This document shows, piece after piece, positions 15,943 through 24,000 of a stretch of DNA of 64,000 nt (the first letter of the stretch is position 1; every line of letters starts with the position of its first letter). Source of the DNA: Streptomyces sp. AC550_RSS872 (GTDB taxonomy: Bacteria; Actinomycetota; Actinomycetes; Streptomycetales; Streptomycetaceae); assembly GCF_019049285.1 (NCBI RefSeq), contig NZ_JAGMUL010000039.1, positions 1 through 64,000 on the forward strand, written 5' to 3'. The position numbers and the translations under genes are program-made. The notes under the pieces are model-generated. The model searched no databases. It was not told the DNA's origin and was given only the letters and a program-made list of their open reading frames with translations.

Positions 15943-16182
15943 ATGTCGGCTTCGGAGAACAAGGTCCAGCGGCGGCCCCAGGTGGTCTCCGGGGTGTCGA
16001 TGCGTGATCTGCTGGCGGCGGGTGTGGCTGCGAACGTGATTTCCACGCCGCCGCGGCGCTCCGCCGGGGGCGCCGTGAGGCCGTCCGTCGTCTGCGGGCC
16101 CGCTGTGGCCGGTCGCGCAGTTCCCCGCGCCCCTGGGGACGTTGCGGAACCGCGACCGACACCGCCACCGAAGCTCAGCTGA
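15943..16182 (+). CDS. Small protein of unknown function
   Basis: A 79-residue protein starting at ATG 15943, 5 bases after a strong AGGAGG site, so translation is likely. The first half (VQRRPQVVSGVSMRDLLAAG) is basic and amphipathic. From about residue 51 the protein is encoded by a copy of the dispersed intergenic element (16095-16139), which gives a Pro/Arg-rich tail of no recognisable fold. The ancestral protein may therefore have had a different C-terminus. A perfect palindrome lies just upstream. No family is recognised with certainty and no function is proposed. Confidence 0.6.
   Translation: MSASENKVQRRPQVVSGVSMRDLLAAGVAANVISTPPRRSAGGAVRPSVVCGPAVAGRAVPRAPGDVAEPRPTPPPKLS
16095..16139 (+). 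repeat. Dispersed intergenic element, copy C (partial)
   Basis: Contains TGTGGCCGGTCGCGCAG and CCGCGCCCCTGGGG, related to copies A and B. It lies at a convergent junction (small gene plus strand, LDT-like gene minus strand) and here forms coding sequence of the small protein. Confidence 0.6.
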
Positions 16183-16202
16183 CCCGTATCCCCTTCCTAT
16201 TC

Positions 16203-16766
16203 CTAGCGGATCACCACTACCGTGCGGCCGATCGTCGCGAAGTCCCACATCGCGCTGCCGTCCTCCCTGGATTCGCGGATGCCGCCCGTTTTCACCGTCG
16301 GGTTGTTGGGCTGGGGGGCCGAGCCGTCGGCGGGGGCGCTGAAGCCGACGGTGGTGTCCTCGATGGTGGCGAAGCGGACCACGTGCTCGACAGGGAGGCC
16401 GTCGGTGCCGGTGACCGCGTTGGAGCGGGATGTGACGGTGTAGGTGCCCGGAGGCGGGTCGACCGTTCCGGGGGTGACGCGGAACGTGCGCTTGACCTTC
16501 TCGCCCGTGTCGACCAGCCAGACCCGGTCGTCGGCCACGGAGTACACGACCCGCTGACCGGTACCGGAACCGGCGGGCAACGCGCCCGGTGCCTTCCTGT
16601 CGCGGGGTGCCTTGGAGGCGCTCACCTCGGGTGAGCGGGCGGCGTGCGGCGCCCGCAGGTCGGCCGGGACGGTCGCCGAGGCCTGGAAGGCGAGGAAGCC
16701 GACGGTCGCGAGGGCCGCCACGGTGAGCCCCGCGACGATTCCGGAGCTGCTGCCTGCCACCGTCAC
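16203..16766 (-). CDS. Secreted L,D-transpeptidase-like protein lacking catalytic residues
   Basis: About 187 residues. A hydrophobic signal or anchor lies near residues 8-30 (IVAGLTVAALATVGFLAF). The C-terminal half aligns by eye with the YkuD fold: VYSVADDRVWLVDTGEKVKR, then TPPGTY-like PPPGTYTVTSR, and the end MWDFATIGRTVVVI. Where active enzymes have Ser-His-Gly-Cys followed by Ile/Val-Arg, this protein has KTGGIRES, so both the His and the nucleophile Cys are missing (the Cys position is the glycine codon at 16281-16283). It is probably a non-catalytic cell-wall binding protein. Start is GTG 16766 or 16769, with a weak binding site. It is divergent from tsaB. Confidence 0.75.
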   Translation of the reverse strand: MTVAGSSSGIVAGLTVAALATVGFLAFQASATVPADLRAPHAARSPEVSASKAPRDRKAPGALPAGSGTGQRVVYSVADDRVWLVDTGEKVKRTFRVTPGTVDPPPGTYTVTSRSNAVTGTDGLPVEHVVRFATIEDTTVGFSAPADGSAPQPNNPTVKTGGIRESREDGSAMWDFATIGRTVVVIR

Positions 16767-16860
16767 CACCTCAGCGTTCGTGTCGTACGTCGCGTTCGAG
16801 CCGACCGTAGCAGCCGTCAAGCGGCCGACCGGGGCGGCGCTTCTGGGGGCGCGGGCGCCG

Positions 16861-16866
16861 TAGGCT
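16861..16866 (+). promoter_or_regulatory. -10 box placing tsaB on a leaderless mRNA
   Basis: TAGGCT, the same hexamer as at glmS, ends 6 bases before the tsaB GTG. No Shine-Dalgarno lies between them. Confidence 0.35.
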
Positions 16867-16872
16867 GTTTGC

Positions 16873-17529
16873 GTGCTCTTGCTCGCTCTGGATACCGCCA
16901 CCCCCGCCGTCACCGTCGCGCTGCACGACGGTACGGACGTCATCGCCTCGTCGAGCCAGGTGGACGCGCGCCGGCACGGCGAGCTGCTGCTGCCGGCCGT
17001 CGACCGCGTCCTCGCCGAGGCCGGACTCGAACTCGACGCCGTCACCGGCATCGTCGTGGGCATCGGACCCGGCCCGTACACCGGGCTGCGCGTCGGACTC
17101 ATGACCGCCGACACCTTCGGGCTCGCCCTCGGCGTCCCCGTGCACGGCGTGTGCACGCTGGACGGTCTCGCGTACGCCGCCGACATCGAGACGGGCCCCT
17201 TCGTCGTCGCGACCGACGCCCGGCGCAAGGAGGTCTACTGGGCGCGCTACGCCGACTCCCGTACGCGCCTGACCGACCCGGCCGTCGACCGGCCCGCCGA
17301 CATCGCCGACCAGGTCGCGGGGCTGCCCGCCGTCGGCGCGGGCGCGCTGCTGTACCCCGACACCTTCCCCGGCGCCCATGAGCCCGAGCACGTGTCGGCG
17401 GCGGCTCTCGCGGCGCTGGCCGCCGAGAAGCTGGCGGCGGGCGAGGAACTGCCCGCGCCCCGGCCGCTGTACCTGCGCCGGCCCGACGCCCAGGTCCCCA
17501 AGAACTACAAGGTGGTCACCCCCAAGTGA
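16873..17529 (+). CDS. tsaB: tRNA t6A37 biosynthesis protein TsaB
   Basis: A 218-residue ASKHA-fold protein that scaffolds TsaD in the t6A complex. It begins LLLALDTATPAVTVALHDG and has VDRVLAEAGLELDAVTGIVVGIGPGPYTGLR near residues 45-75, the family signature. The catalytic His motif of TsaD is absent, as expected for TsaB. Start is GTG at 16873. Its stop overlaps the start of rimI by 4 bases, opening a run of overlapping genes tsaB-rimI-tsaD-19179. Confidence 0.96.
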   Translation: MLLLALDTATPAVTVALHDGTDVIASSSQVDARRHGELLLPAVDRVLAEAGLELDAVTGIVVGIGPGPYTGLRVGLMTADTFGLALGVPVHGVCTLDGLAYAADIETGPFVVATDARRKEVYWARYADSRTRLTDPAVDRPADIADQVAGLPAVGAGALLYPDTFPGAHEPEHVSAAALAALAAEKLAAGEELPAPRPLYLRRPDAQVPKNYKVVTPK

Positions 17530-18083
17530 CAGGACAGCCGACCGGACCGCAGACCGGGCCGCCCGTGACTCCTGTGCTGCGCGAGATGCGCTGGTGGGAC
17601 ATCGACGCCGTGCTGGGTCTCGAGAAGGACCTGTTCCCCGAGGACGCCTGGTCCCGGGGGATGTTCTGGTCCGAGCTGGCCCACTCGCGGGGGCCCGGGG
17701 CGACCCGGCACTACCTCGTCGCCGAGGACGGTGAACGGCTCGTCGGATACGCCGGGCTCGCCTCCTCCGGCGACCTGGCCGACGTCCAGACCATCGCCGT
17801 CGCCCGCGACCAGTGGGGGACCGGCCTGGGGGGCCGTCTCCTCACCGAACTGCTGCGGGCCGCCACCGCCTTCGAGTGCGCCGAAGTGATGCTGGAGTGC
17901 CGGGTGGACAACGTCCGCGCGCAGAGGCTGTACGAGCGCTTCGGCTTCGAGGCGATCGGCTTCCGGCGCGGCTATTACCAGCCGGGGAACGTGGACGCCC
18001 TGGTGATGCGACTGAACACGAAATCCAGCAGCGGCTCCGCCGCGGGTTCGCCTTCCGTACAAGGAACCGAGATCAATGACTGA
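17526..18083 (+). CDS. rimI: Ribosomal protein S18 N-alpha-acetyltransferase
   Basis: A 185-residue GNAT acetyltransferase. The RimI-type core includes MRWWDIDAVLGLEKDLFPEDAW near residue 20, the acetyl-CoA loop QTIAVARDQWGTGLGGRLL near residue 90, and VDNVRAQRLYERFGFEAIG followed by RRGYYQPGNVDALVM. About 25 C-terminal residues rich in Ser/Gly are extra. It overlaps tsaB by 4 bases and tsaD by 8. The tsaB-rimI-tsaD order is widespread in bacteria and supports the assignment, although the true substrate may be broader than S18. Confidence 0.93.
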   Translation: MTGQPTGPQTGPPVTPVLREMRWWDIDAVLGLEKDLFPEDAWSRGMFWSELAHSRGPGATRHYLVAEDGERLVGYAGLASSGDLADVQTIAVARDQWGTGLGGRLLTELLRAATAFECAEVMLECRVDNVRAQRLYERFGFEAIGFRRGYYQPGNVDALVMRLNTKSSSGSAAGSPSVQGTEIND

Positions 18084-19182
18084 CTCACGTGACGAGCCGC
18101 TCGTCCTCGGCATCGAGACCTCCTGCGACGAGACCGGCGTCGGCATCGTCCGCGGCACCACCCTGCTCGCCGACGCCATCGCCTCCAGCGTCGACGAGCA
18201 CGCCCGCTTCGGCGGCGTCGTGCCGGAGGTCGCCTCCCGGGCGCACCTGGAGGCGATGGTCCCGACGATCGAGCGCGCCCTGAAGGAGGCCGGGGTGAGC
18301 GCCCGTGACCTGGACGGCATCGCGGTGACCGCCGGCCCGGGGCTCGCGGGCGCGCTGCTGGTCGGCGTGTCGGCCGCGAAGGCGTACGCCTACGCGCTGG
18401 GCAAGCCGCTCTACGGCGTCAACCACCTCGCCTCCCACATCTGCGTGGACCAGCTGGAGCACGGGGCGCTGCCGGAGCCGACGATGGCGCTGCTGGTCAG
18501 CGGCGGGCACAGTTCGCTGCTGCTGTCGACGGACATCACCTCCGACGTCCGCCCGATGGGCGCGACCATCGACGACGCGGCCGGCGAGGCCTTCGACAAG
18601 ATCGCCCGGGTGCTGAACCTGGGCTTCCCGGGCGGCCCGGTCATCGACCGGTACGCGCGCGAGGGCGACCCGGAGGCGATCGCCTTCCCGCGCGGTCTGA
18701 CCGGCCCGCGCGACCCCGCGTACGACTTCTCCTTCTCGGGGCTGAAGACGGCGGTCGCCCGTTGGATCGAGGCCAAGCGGGCGGCGGGCGAGGAGGTGCC
18801 GGTGCGGGACGTCTCCGCTTCCTTCCAGGAGGCGGTCGTGGACGTGCTGACCCGCAAGGCCGTCCGTGCCTGCAAGGACGAGGGCGTCGACCACCTGATG
18901 ATCGGCGGCGGCGTGGCGGCCAACTCCCGGCTGCGGGCCCTGGCCCAGGAGCGCTGCGAGGCGGCGGGGATCCGGCTGCGGGTGCCCCGGCCGAAGCTGT
19001 GCACCGACAACGGGGCGATGGTGGCGGCGCTGGGCGCGGAGATGGTTGCGCGGGGCCGGCCGGCGTCGAGCTGGGACCTGTCTGCGGACTCATCGCTGCC
19101 GGTGACGGATCCTCATGTGCCGGGACACGGCCACGACCACGACCATGTGCACGAGGTCAGCAAGGAGAACCTGTACTCGTGA
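18076..19182 (+). CDS. tsaD: tRNA N6-threonylcarbamoyladenosine transferase TsaD
   Basis: A 368-residue catalytic subunit that transfers the threonylcarbamoyl group to A37 of tRNA. It begins VLGIETSCDETGVGIV. The metal-binding motif is HLASH near residue 117, then LLVSGGHSSLLL and GGGVAANSRLR with TDNGAMVAALG near the end. The last 20 residues are extra and His-rich (HVPGHGHDHDHVHE) and could bind metal; they are not needed for the fold. Start is ATG 18076 inside the end of rimI. The stop overlaps the next gene by 4 bases. Confidence 0.97.
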   Translation: MTDSRDEPLVLGIETSCDETGVGIVRGTTLLADAIASSVDEHARFGGVVPEVASRAHLEAMVPTIERALKEAGVSARDLDGIAVTAGPGLAGALLVGVSAAKAYAYALGKPLYGVNHLASHICVDQLEHGALPEPTMALLVSGGHSSLLLSTDITSDVRPMGATIDDAAGEAFDKIARVLNLGFPGGPVIDRYAREGDPEAIAFPRGLTGPRDPAYDFSFSGLKTAVARWIEAKRAAGEEVPVRDVSASFQEAVVDVLTRKAVRACKDEGVDHLMIGGGVAANSRLRALAQERCEAAGIRLRVPRPKLCTDNGAMVAALGAEMVARGRPASSWDLSADSSLPVTDPHVPGHGHDHDHVHEVSKENLYS

Positions 19183-19451
19183 CGGTCGCGCTGATGTGGG
19201 AGGCGCGGGCGGTTCCGGGGCGCGGGGAGGAGCTGCTGGCCTGGGCACGGGCACAGGAGCCGGCCGTACGGCCGCTGCGCCGGGAGACCCTGCGGGCGCC
19301 GCAGGACCGGGTGCTGGTCATCACGTGGTGGGACGCGGAGATCGACGCCGAGCTGCCCGAACTGCCGGAGCCGAGTGGGGAGTTGGTGACCCGCCCGGTG
19401 CATCGGTGGCGGTTCGAGTCCGTGGGGCTCCAGTCGTCTCCAGGGGCCTGA
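19179..19451 (+). CDS. Small conserved-looking protein coupled to tsaD
   Basis: A 90-residue protein starting at GTG 19179, overlapping the tsaD stop by 4 bases, so it is translationally coupled. It opens TVALMWEARAVPGRGEELLA and later has DRVLVITWWD and RPVHRWRFESV, a beta-alpha-beta pattern that could be a dimeric ferredoxin-like barrel as in antibiotic-biosynthesis monooxygenases. No catalytic residues are evident. Function is unknown, and being last in the t6A operon does not by itself imply a t6A role. Confidence 0.75.
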   Translation: MTVALMWEARAVPGRGEELLAWARAQEPAVRPLRRETLRAPQDRVLVITWWDAEIDAELPELPEPSGELVTRPVHRWRFESVGLQSSPGA

Positions 19452-19561
19452 GCAGTTCAAGGCCCGGGCATTCGGAATTCATCGTTCCTTCGCCGGATCC
19501 GCTTAATTTGGCGTGTCCATAGCGGATCTTGGCCGAAATGCGGCCGGGACGGGGAGGGACC

Positions 19562-22500
19562 GTGAGGGTTCGTCGTGTGCGCGGACGCAGGGGGTCGGGC
19601 AGACCCGTCGCGTCCGTCGCGGTGGGGATGGGCATCGCCGTGACCGTCGGCCTGCTGCCGATGGGAGTGCTTCCGGCGGCTGCCGCGGGGCAGTCGGCGG
19701 CAGTCGAGGCGCGGTCCGGTAGCGGGCGGTCGGGCGAGGCCGGGGAGGCCGCCGTCGCCGCCACCGAGGAGGAGGCGTTCGCGCGGGCCGAGCGGCTCGG
19801 GAAGAACGTCGAGATCCTCTCGCTGCGGGGCGAGAGCACCGACGTGTACGCCACCCCCGACGGTGACCTGGAGTCCCGCGAGCATCTGCGTCCGGTGCGC
19901 ACCCGGGTCGACGGCGAGTGGCGGTCGGTCGACACCGCCCTGGCCGTGGTCGGCGACGGCACCGACAAGGGCATGGTCGCCCCGAAGGCCGCCTCGGTCG
20001 GGCTCGCGTTCTCCGGTGGCGGCGACGGGCCGCTGGTACGGCTGGAACGAGCCGGCCGGGCTCTTGAGCTGTCGTGGCCCGGCGCCGTGCCGGCGCCCCG
20101 CCTGGAGGGCGACACCGCCACCTACCCCGACATCCTGCCGGACGTCGACCTGCGGCTCGCGGCCCGGCCCGAGGGCTTCACCCAGCTGCTCGTCGTCAAG
20201 TCGGCCGAGGCGGCCCGGAGCGAGGAACTCGCCGAACTGCGGATGCAGTTGGGGACCGAGGGGCTGCGGACGCGCGAGACCGCGAACGGCGGGCTCGCGG
20301 CGGTCGACGAGGGGTCCGGCGGAGTCGTCTTCGAGGCGCCCCGTCCGGTGATGTGGGACTCCAGCGCCGCAAAAGCCCAGCCGTCATCGGACGCGCAGGC
20401 TGGGACAGGCGTACGGACCGCGTCGTTCACGGCTGCCGACGCGAGTCCCGCCCCCCGGGAAGGCGAGCCCACCGCCGCCGACTCCGGCCGGGTCGAGCCC
20501 ATCGGCGTCGACCTCCCCGCCGGCGGCGACGAACTCGTCCTCACCCCGGACAAGGAGCTGCTCACAGGGGCCGACACCGTCTACCCCGTCTTCATCGACC
20601 CGCAGTGGTACTCGCCGAAGGCCACCTCGTGGACCATGGCCTCGCGGTACTGGGCGAGTTCGCCGCAGTGGAAGTTCAACGGCGACCCGGACGCCGGGCT
20701 CGGCTTCTGCGGCTGGAGCTACTGCCAGCCGCAGGACGTGAAGCGGCTCTTCTACCAGATCCCGACCACCAAGTTCGCGGGCCGCAGCATCCTGTCCGCC
20801 GAGTTCGTGGTCCGCGAGACGCACGCCGCCTCCTGCGAGGCGCGCGAGGTGCAGCTCTGGCGTACGAAGGCCATCAACTCCTCCACCACCTGGAACAGCC
20901 AGAACGCCGCCGGCTTCTGGGTCGACCACCTCCAGACCCGCAGCTTCGCCCACGGCTACGACGGCTGCGCCTCGGCCGACGCCGAGTTCGACGTGAAGGG
21001 CGTGGTGGCGCAGGCGGCGGCGAACAAGTGGTCGCAGATCACCTTCGGCATGCGCGCCACCAGCGAGGACGACCGGTACACGTGGAAGCGGTTCTCGGAC
21101 GACGCGTACCTGAGGGTCAGGTACAACCGTCCGCCGCCGCGGATCGGCACCTCGCAGCTCACCATGGATCCGGGCGGGGTGTGCGCCACGACCAGCAGCC
21201 CGGCGCGGGTCCGGTCCCGGGCCACGGTCCGCGCCAACAACGTCACCGACCCCGACAAGGACCGCGTCCAGGTGCAGTTCCGGGTGCTGTGGGACAGCGG
21301 CGACGGCTGGAAGCAGCGCTGGATCTCGGCGAAGAGCACCGACAAGGCGTCCGGTTCGGACTTCTCCGTCCAGCTGCCCACCACCATCCCCCAGAACCTG
21401 AAGACCGCATGGCAGGCTCGGGCCTGGGACGGCGGCCAGTGGTCGGCCTGGAGCGCCGAGAACGCGCACAGCTGCTTCTTCGTCTACGACACCTCCGTCC
21501 CCGCCGGTCCCTCCATCACCTCCACGCACTACCCACGCTCCGACGCGGCCGACCCGGACGACCCCTGGTGGGACGGCGTGGGCAGGTACGGAACCTTCAC
21601 CATCGACTCGTCCTCCTCGGACGTCAGCAAGTACTGGTTCGGCGTCAACACGACGCCCAGCAGCAAGTACACGCTGACCACCTCGGGCGGCGGGGCGAAG
21701 ACGATGAAGTTCATGCCGACCAAGCCGGGCGTCAACTTCGTCACGGCCAAGGCGTTCGACGCGGCCGGCAACGGATCCGAGACGCGCACGTACTACTTCC
21801 GGGTCCGCTCCGGGCAGCCCGATCGGCTGTCCTGGCAGATGGACGAGGGCACCGGGGCGAGCCAGGCGGAGGGTGCCGGCGGCACCTGGCCCGCTTCGCT
21901 GTACGGCGATGTCAAGCCCGGCGGTGCGGGCGTTTCCGGAGGCGGCCTGGACCTCGACGGCGTCGATGACCACGCCGCCACCGATTCGCCGGTCCTCAAC
22001 ACCGGCAAGAGCTTCTCGGTGTCCGTATGGGCGAAGCTGCCCGACAACCCCTCCGGGGCGCCCGCCGCCGTCTCCCAGTCCGCCGCCAACACCAGCGGCT
22101 TCGAGATCTACTACTCCACCTCGCTCGGCGGCTGGGTCTTCCTGCGGCACGGTGCGGACGCCGCGGGCAGTCCGGTGGCCCGCGCCGTCCAGCCCGCGTG
22201 CGCCAGCGGGGACACCTCCTGCCAGGCGGCCCGGGTCAACACCTGGACCCATCTGGTCGGCGTCTACGACAACCCCAACCAGATGATCAAGCTGTACGTG
22301 GACGGCAAGCTCGCCGGCACCGCCCCGTTCAGCACCCCGTGGGACGCGCGCGGTCGCACCTTCCTGGGCGCGGCCTCCCACTACGGCACGGTCGGGAACT
22401 TCTTCAAGGGCTCCCTCGACGAGGTCCAGCTCTTCGACTACCAGCTCGTCGACGCCCAGGTGACCCGGCTGAAGAACCGCCAGCCGGTGGACACGAACCG

Positions 22501-23929
22501 GCCCGCCAAGCTCGTCCTCCCGCTCGACGAGACCGCGACCGACGTCGCGCTGACCGGCCGCGCCCAGGCGGCCCCCGCCCAGCTCAAGGGCGGAGCCACC
22601 GCCGGGATCAGCGGGGTGAACGGCAAGGCGCTCCAGTTCGACGGTGTCGACGACTACGCGACGACCGGCCGCCCGATCATGGACACCTTCCAGAGCTTCG
22701 CGGTCTCCGCCTGGGTGAAACTGCCCAAGGACAAGGAGGCACGGGCGATGGCGGCCGTCTCCCAGGCCGACACCGTCAACGCCGGCTTCGAGCTGTACCA
22801 CTCCTCCGCCCTCGGCGGCTGGGTGTTCATGCGGGAGAAGAGCGCCGATCCCGACTCCACGGTGGTCCGCGCCACCCAGACCGCCTGCCCGGCGAACACC
22901 CACTGCGCCGCCGCGCGGCTCGGCGAGTGGAACCACCTCGTCGGTGTGTACGACATCGACGCCGCCGAGCTCCGCCTGTACGTCAACGGGGTCCTGGAGG
23001 CCACCGCCGCCTACACCACGCCGTGGCTCGCCACCGGCGAGGTCAGCCTGGGCGGCAGCTACTACGGCGGCAAACTGGTCAGCCCGCTCAAGGGCGAGAT
23101 GGACGATGTACGCCTCTACGACCGGGCCGTCTCCGACGACGAGGTGAAGCAGCTGTTCAAGCAGCGGCCGCTGGTCAAGAGCCGCTGGAAGTTCGAGACC
23201 GCGTCCGCCGCCACCCCGCCGGTCACCCCGGACGCCGGCCCCGCCGCCGCGGGACTGAGCCTCCACAACGGCGCCGCGCTCGGCTCCGGCTGGGTCGACG
23301 GCGGCCTCACCCTCGACGGCGTCAACGACTACGCCGCCACGGCGAGCGGCACGGTGCCCCTCGACACCACCGCCAGCTTCACCGTCAGCGCCTTCGCGCA
23401 GGCGTCGGCCAGGCCCACCGGCGAGGTCGCGCTGCTCAGCGCGCCCGGCACGAACAAGGACGCCTTCTCCGTCCGCTACATCCCGAGCAGCACCCCGGCC
23501 ACCGACGGCGGCCGCTGGCGGATCACCACCGCCGACGCCGACAAGACCGACGCCGCCTTGGCCGAGGTGGAGAACGGGCAGTTCTACGGCCCCGAGGACT
23601 GGACCCATCTGGCGCTGGTCTACGACGGGTTCGCCCGCGAGATGCGGCTGTACGTCAACGGCGAGCTGGAAGAAATCGCCTGCCAGGACGCCAATGACGA
23701 CGGTGAGCCCGACGTCAGCGGCTGCGCCGAGCAGGTCTCGTACTCCGAGAACGTGCTGACCTTCAAGGCCATCCAGTCCCTGCAACTCGGCCGCGACCGG
23801 GCCGGCGCCTACTTCCCCGGCTCCCTCTCGGACGTCTGGACCTTCCAGGGCGCCCTCGACGACACGCAGATCGAGCACCTGGCGCTCGGCCAGCCGGGCA
23901 CGGCCACCACCGTCCCGGGCAACAGCTGA
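19562..23929 (+). CDS. Very large secreted LamG-domain protein
   Basis: About 1455 residues, exported by an N-terminal signal peptide (positive RVRRVRGRRGSGR, then GIAVTVGLLPMGVLPAAAAG). Residues about 340-540 form a DNRLRE-like beta domain (PQWYSPKATSWTMASRYW, VVRETHAASCEAREVQLW, RFSDDAYLRVRYN). A fibronectin or Ig-like stretch occupies about 545-750. Three LamG jelly-roll domains follow at about 753-960, 980-1200 and 1206-1455; the first two share the LDGVDD/FDGVDDYA and LGGWVF segments. Start is GTG 19562 next to a GGAGGG site; TTG 19529 is an alternative. The RHS gene begins 71 bases after the stop, so the two are probably one unit: a surface adhesin or carrier plus an RHS protein. Confidence 0.88.
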   Translation: MRVRRVRGRRGSGRPVASVAVGMGIAVTVGLLPMGVLPAAAAGQSAAVEARSGSGRSGEAGEAAVAATEEEAFARAERLGKNVEILSLRGESTDVYATPDGDLESREHLRPVRTRVDGEWRSVDTALAVVGDGTDKGMVAPKAASVGLAFSGGGDGPLVRLERAGRALELSWPGAVPAPRLEGDTATYPDILPDVDLRLAARPEGFTQLLVVKSAEAARSEELAELRMQLGTEGLRTRETANGGLAAVDEGSGGVVFEAPRPVMWDSSAAKAQPSSDAQAGTGVRTASFTAADASPAPREGEPTAADSGRVEPIGVDLPAGGDELVLTPDKELLTGADTVYPVFIDPQWYSPKATSWTMASRYWASSPQWKFNGDPDAGLGFCGWSYCQPQDVKRLFYQIPTTKFAGRSILSAEFVVRETHAASCEAREVQLWRTKAINSSTTWNSQNAAGFWVDHLQTRSFAHGYDGCASADAEFDVKGVVAQAAANKWSQITFGMRATSEDDRYTWKRFSDDAYLRVRYNRPPPRIGTSQLTMDPGGVCATTSSPARVRSRATVRANNVTDPDKDRVQVQFRVLWDSGDGWKQRWISAKSTDKASGSDFSVQLPTTIPQNLKTAWQARAWDGGQWSAWSAENAHSCFFVYDTSVPAGPSITSTHYPRSDAADPDDPWWDGVGRYGTFTIDSSSSDVSKYWFGVNTTPSSKYTLTTSGGGAKTMKFMPTKPGVNFVTAKAFDAAGNGSETRTYYFRVRSGQPDRLSWQMDEGTGASQAEGAGGTWPASLYGDVKPGGAGVSGGGLDLDGVDDHAATDSPVLNTGKSFSVSVWAKLPDNPSGAPAAVSQSAANTSGFEIYYSTSLGGWVFLRHGADAAGSPVARAVQPACASGDTSCQAARVNTWTHLVGVYDNPNQMIKLYVDGKLAGTAPFSTPWDARGRTFLGAASHYGTVGNFFKGSLDEVQLFDYQLVDAQVTRLKNRQPVDTNRPAKLVLPLDETATDVALTGRAQAAPAQLKGGATAGISGVNGKALQFDGVDDYATTGRPIMDTFQSFAVSAWVKLPKDKEARAMAAVSQADTVNAGFELYHSSALGGWVFMREKSADPDSTVVRATQTACPANTHCAAARLGEWNHLVGVYDIDAAELRLYVNGVLEATAAYTTPWLATGEVSLGGSYYGGKLVSPLKGEMDDVRLYDRAVSDDEVKQLFKQRPLVKSRWKFETASAATPPVTPDAGPAAAGLSLHNGAALGSGWVDGGLTLDGVNDYAATASGTVPLDTTASFTVSAFAQASARPTGEVALLSAPGTNKDAFSVRYIPSSTPATDGGRWRITTADADKTDAALAEVENGQFYGPEDWTHLALVYDGFAREMRLYVNGELEEIACQDANDDGEPDVSGCAEQVSYSENVLTFKAIQSLQLGRDRAGAYFPGSLSDVWTFQGALDDTQIEHLALGQPGTATTVPGNS

Positions 23930-24000
23930 CCGCTCACTGCTCCCCGCCCCACCCCCGTACGACACCGGCTTCACGCTCCCTTAGGGATTGAAGGACGAGG

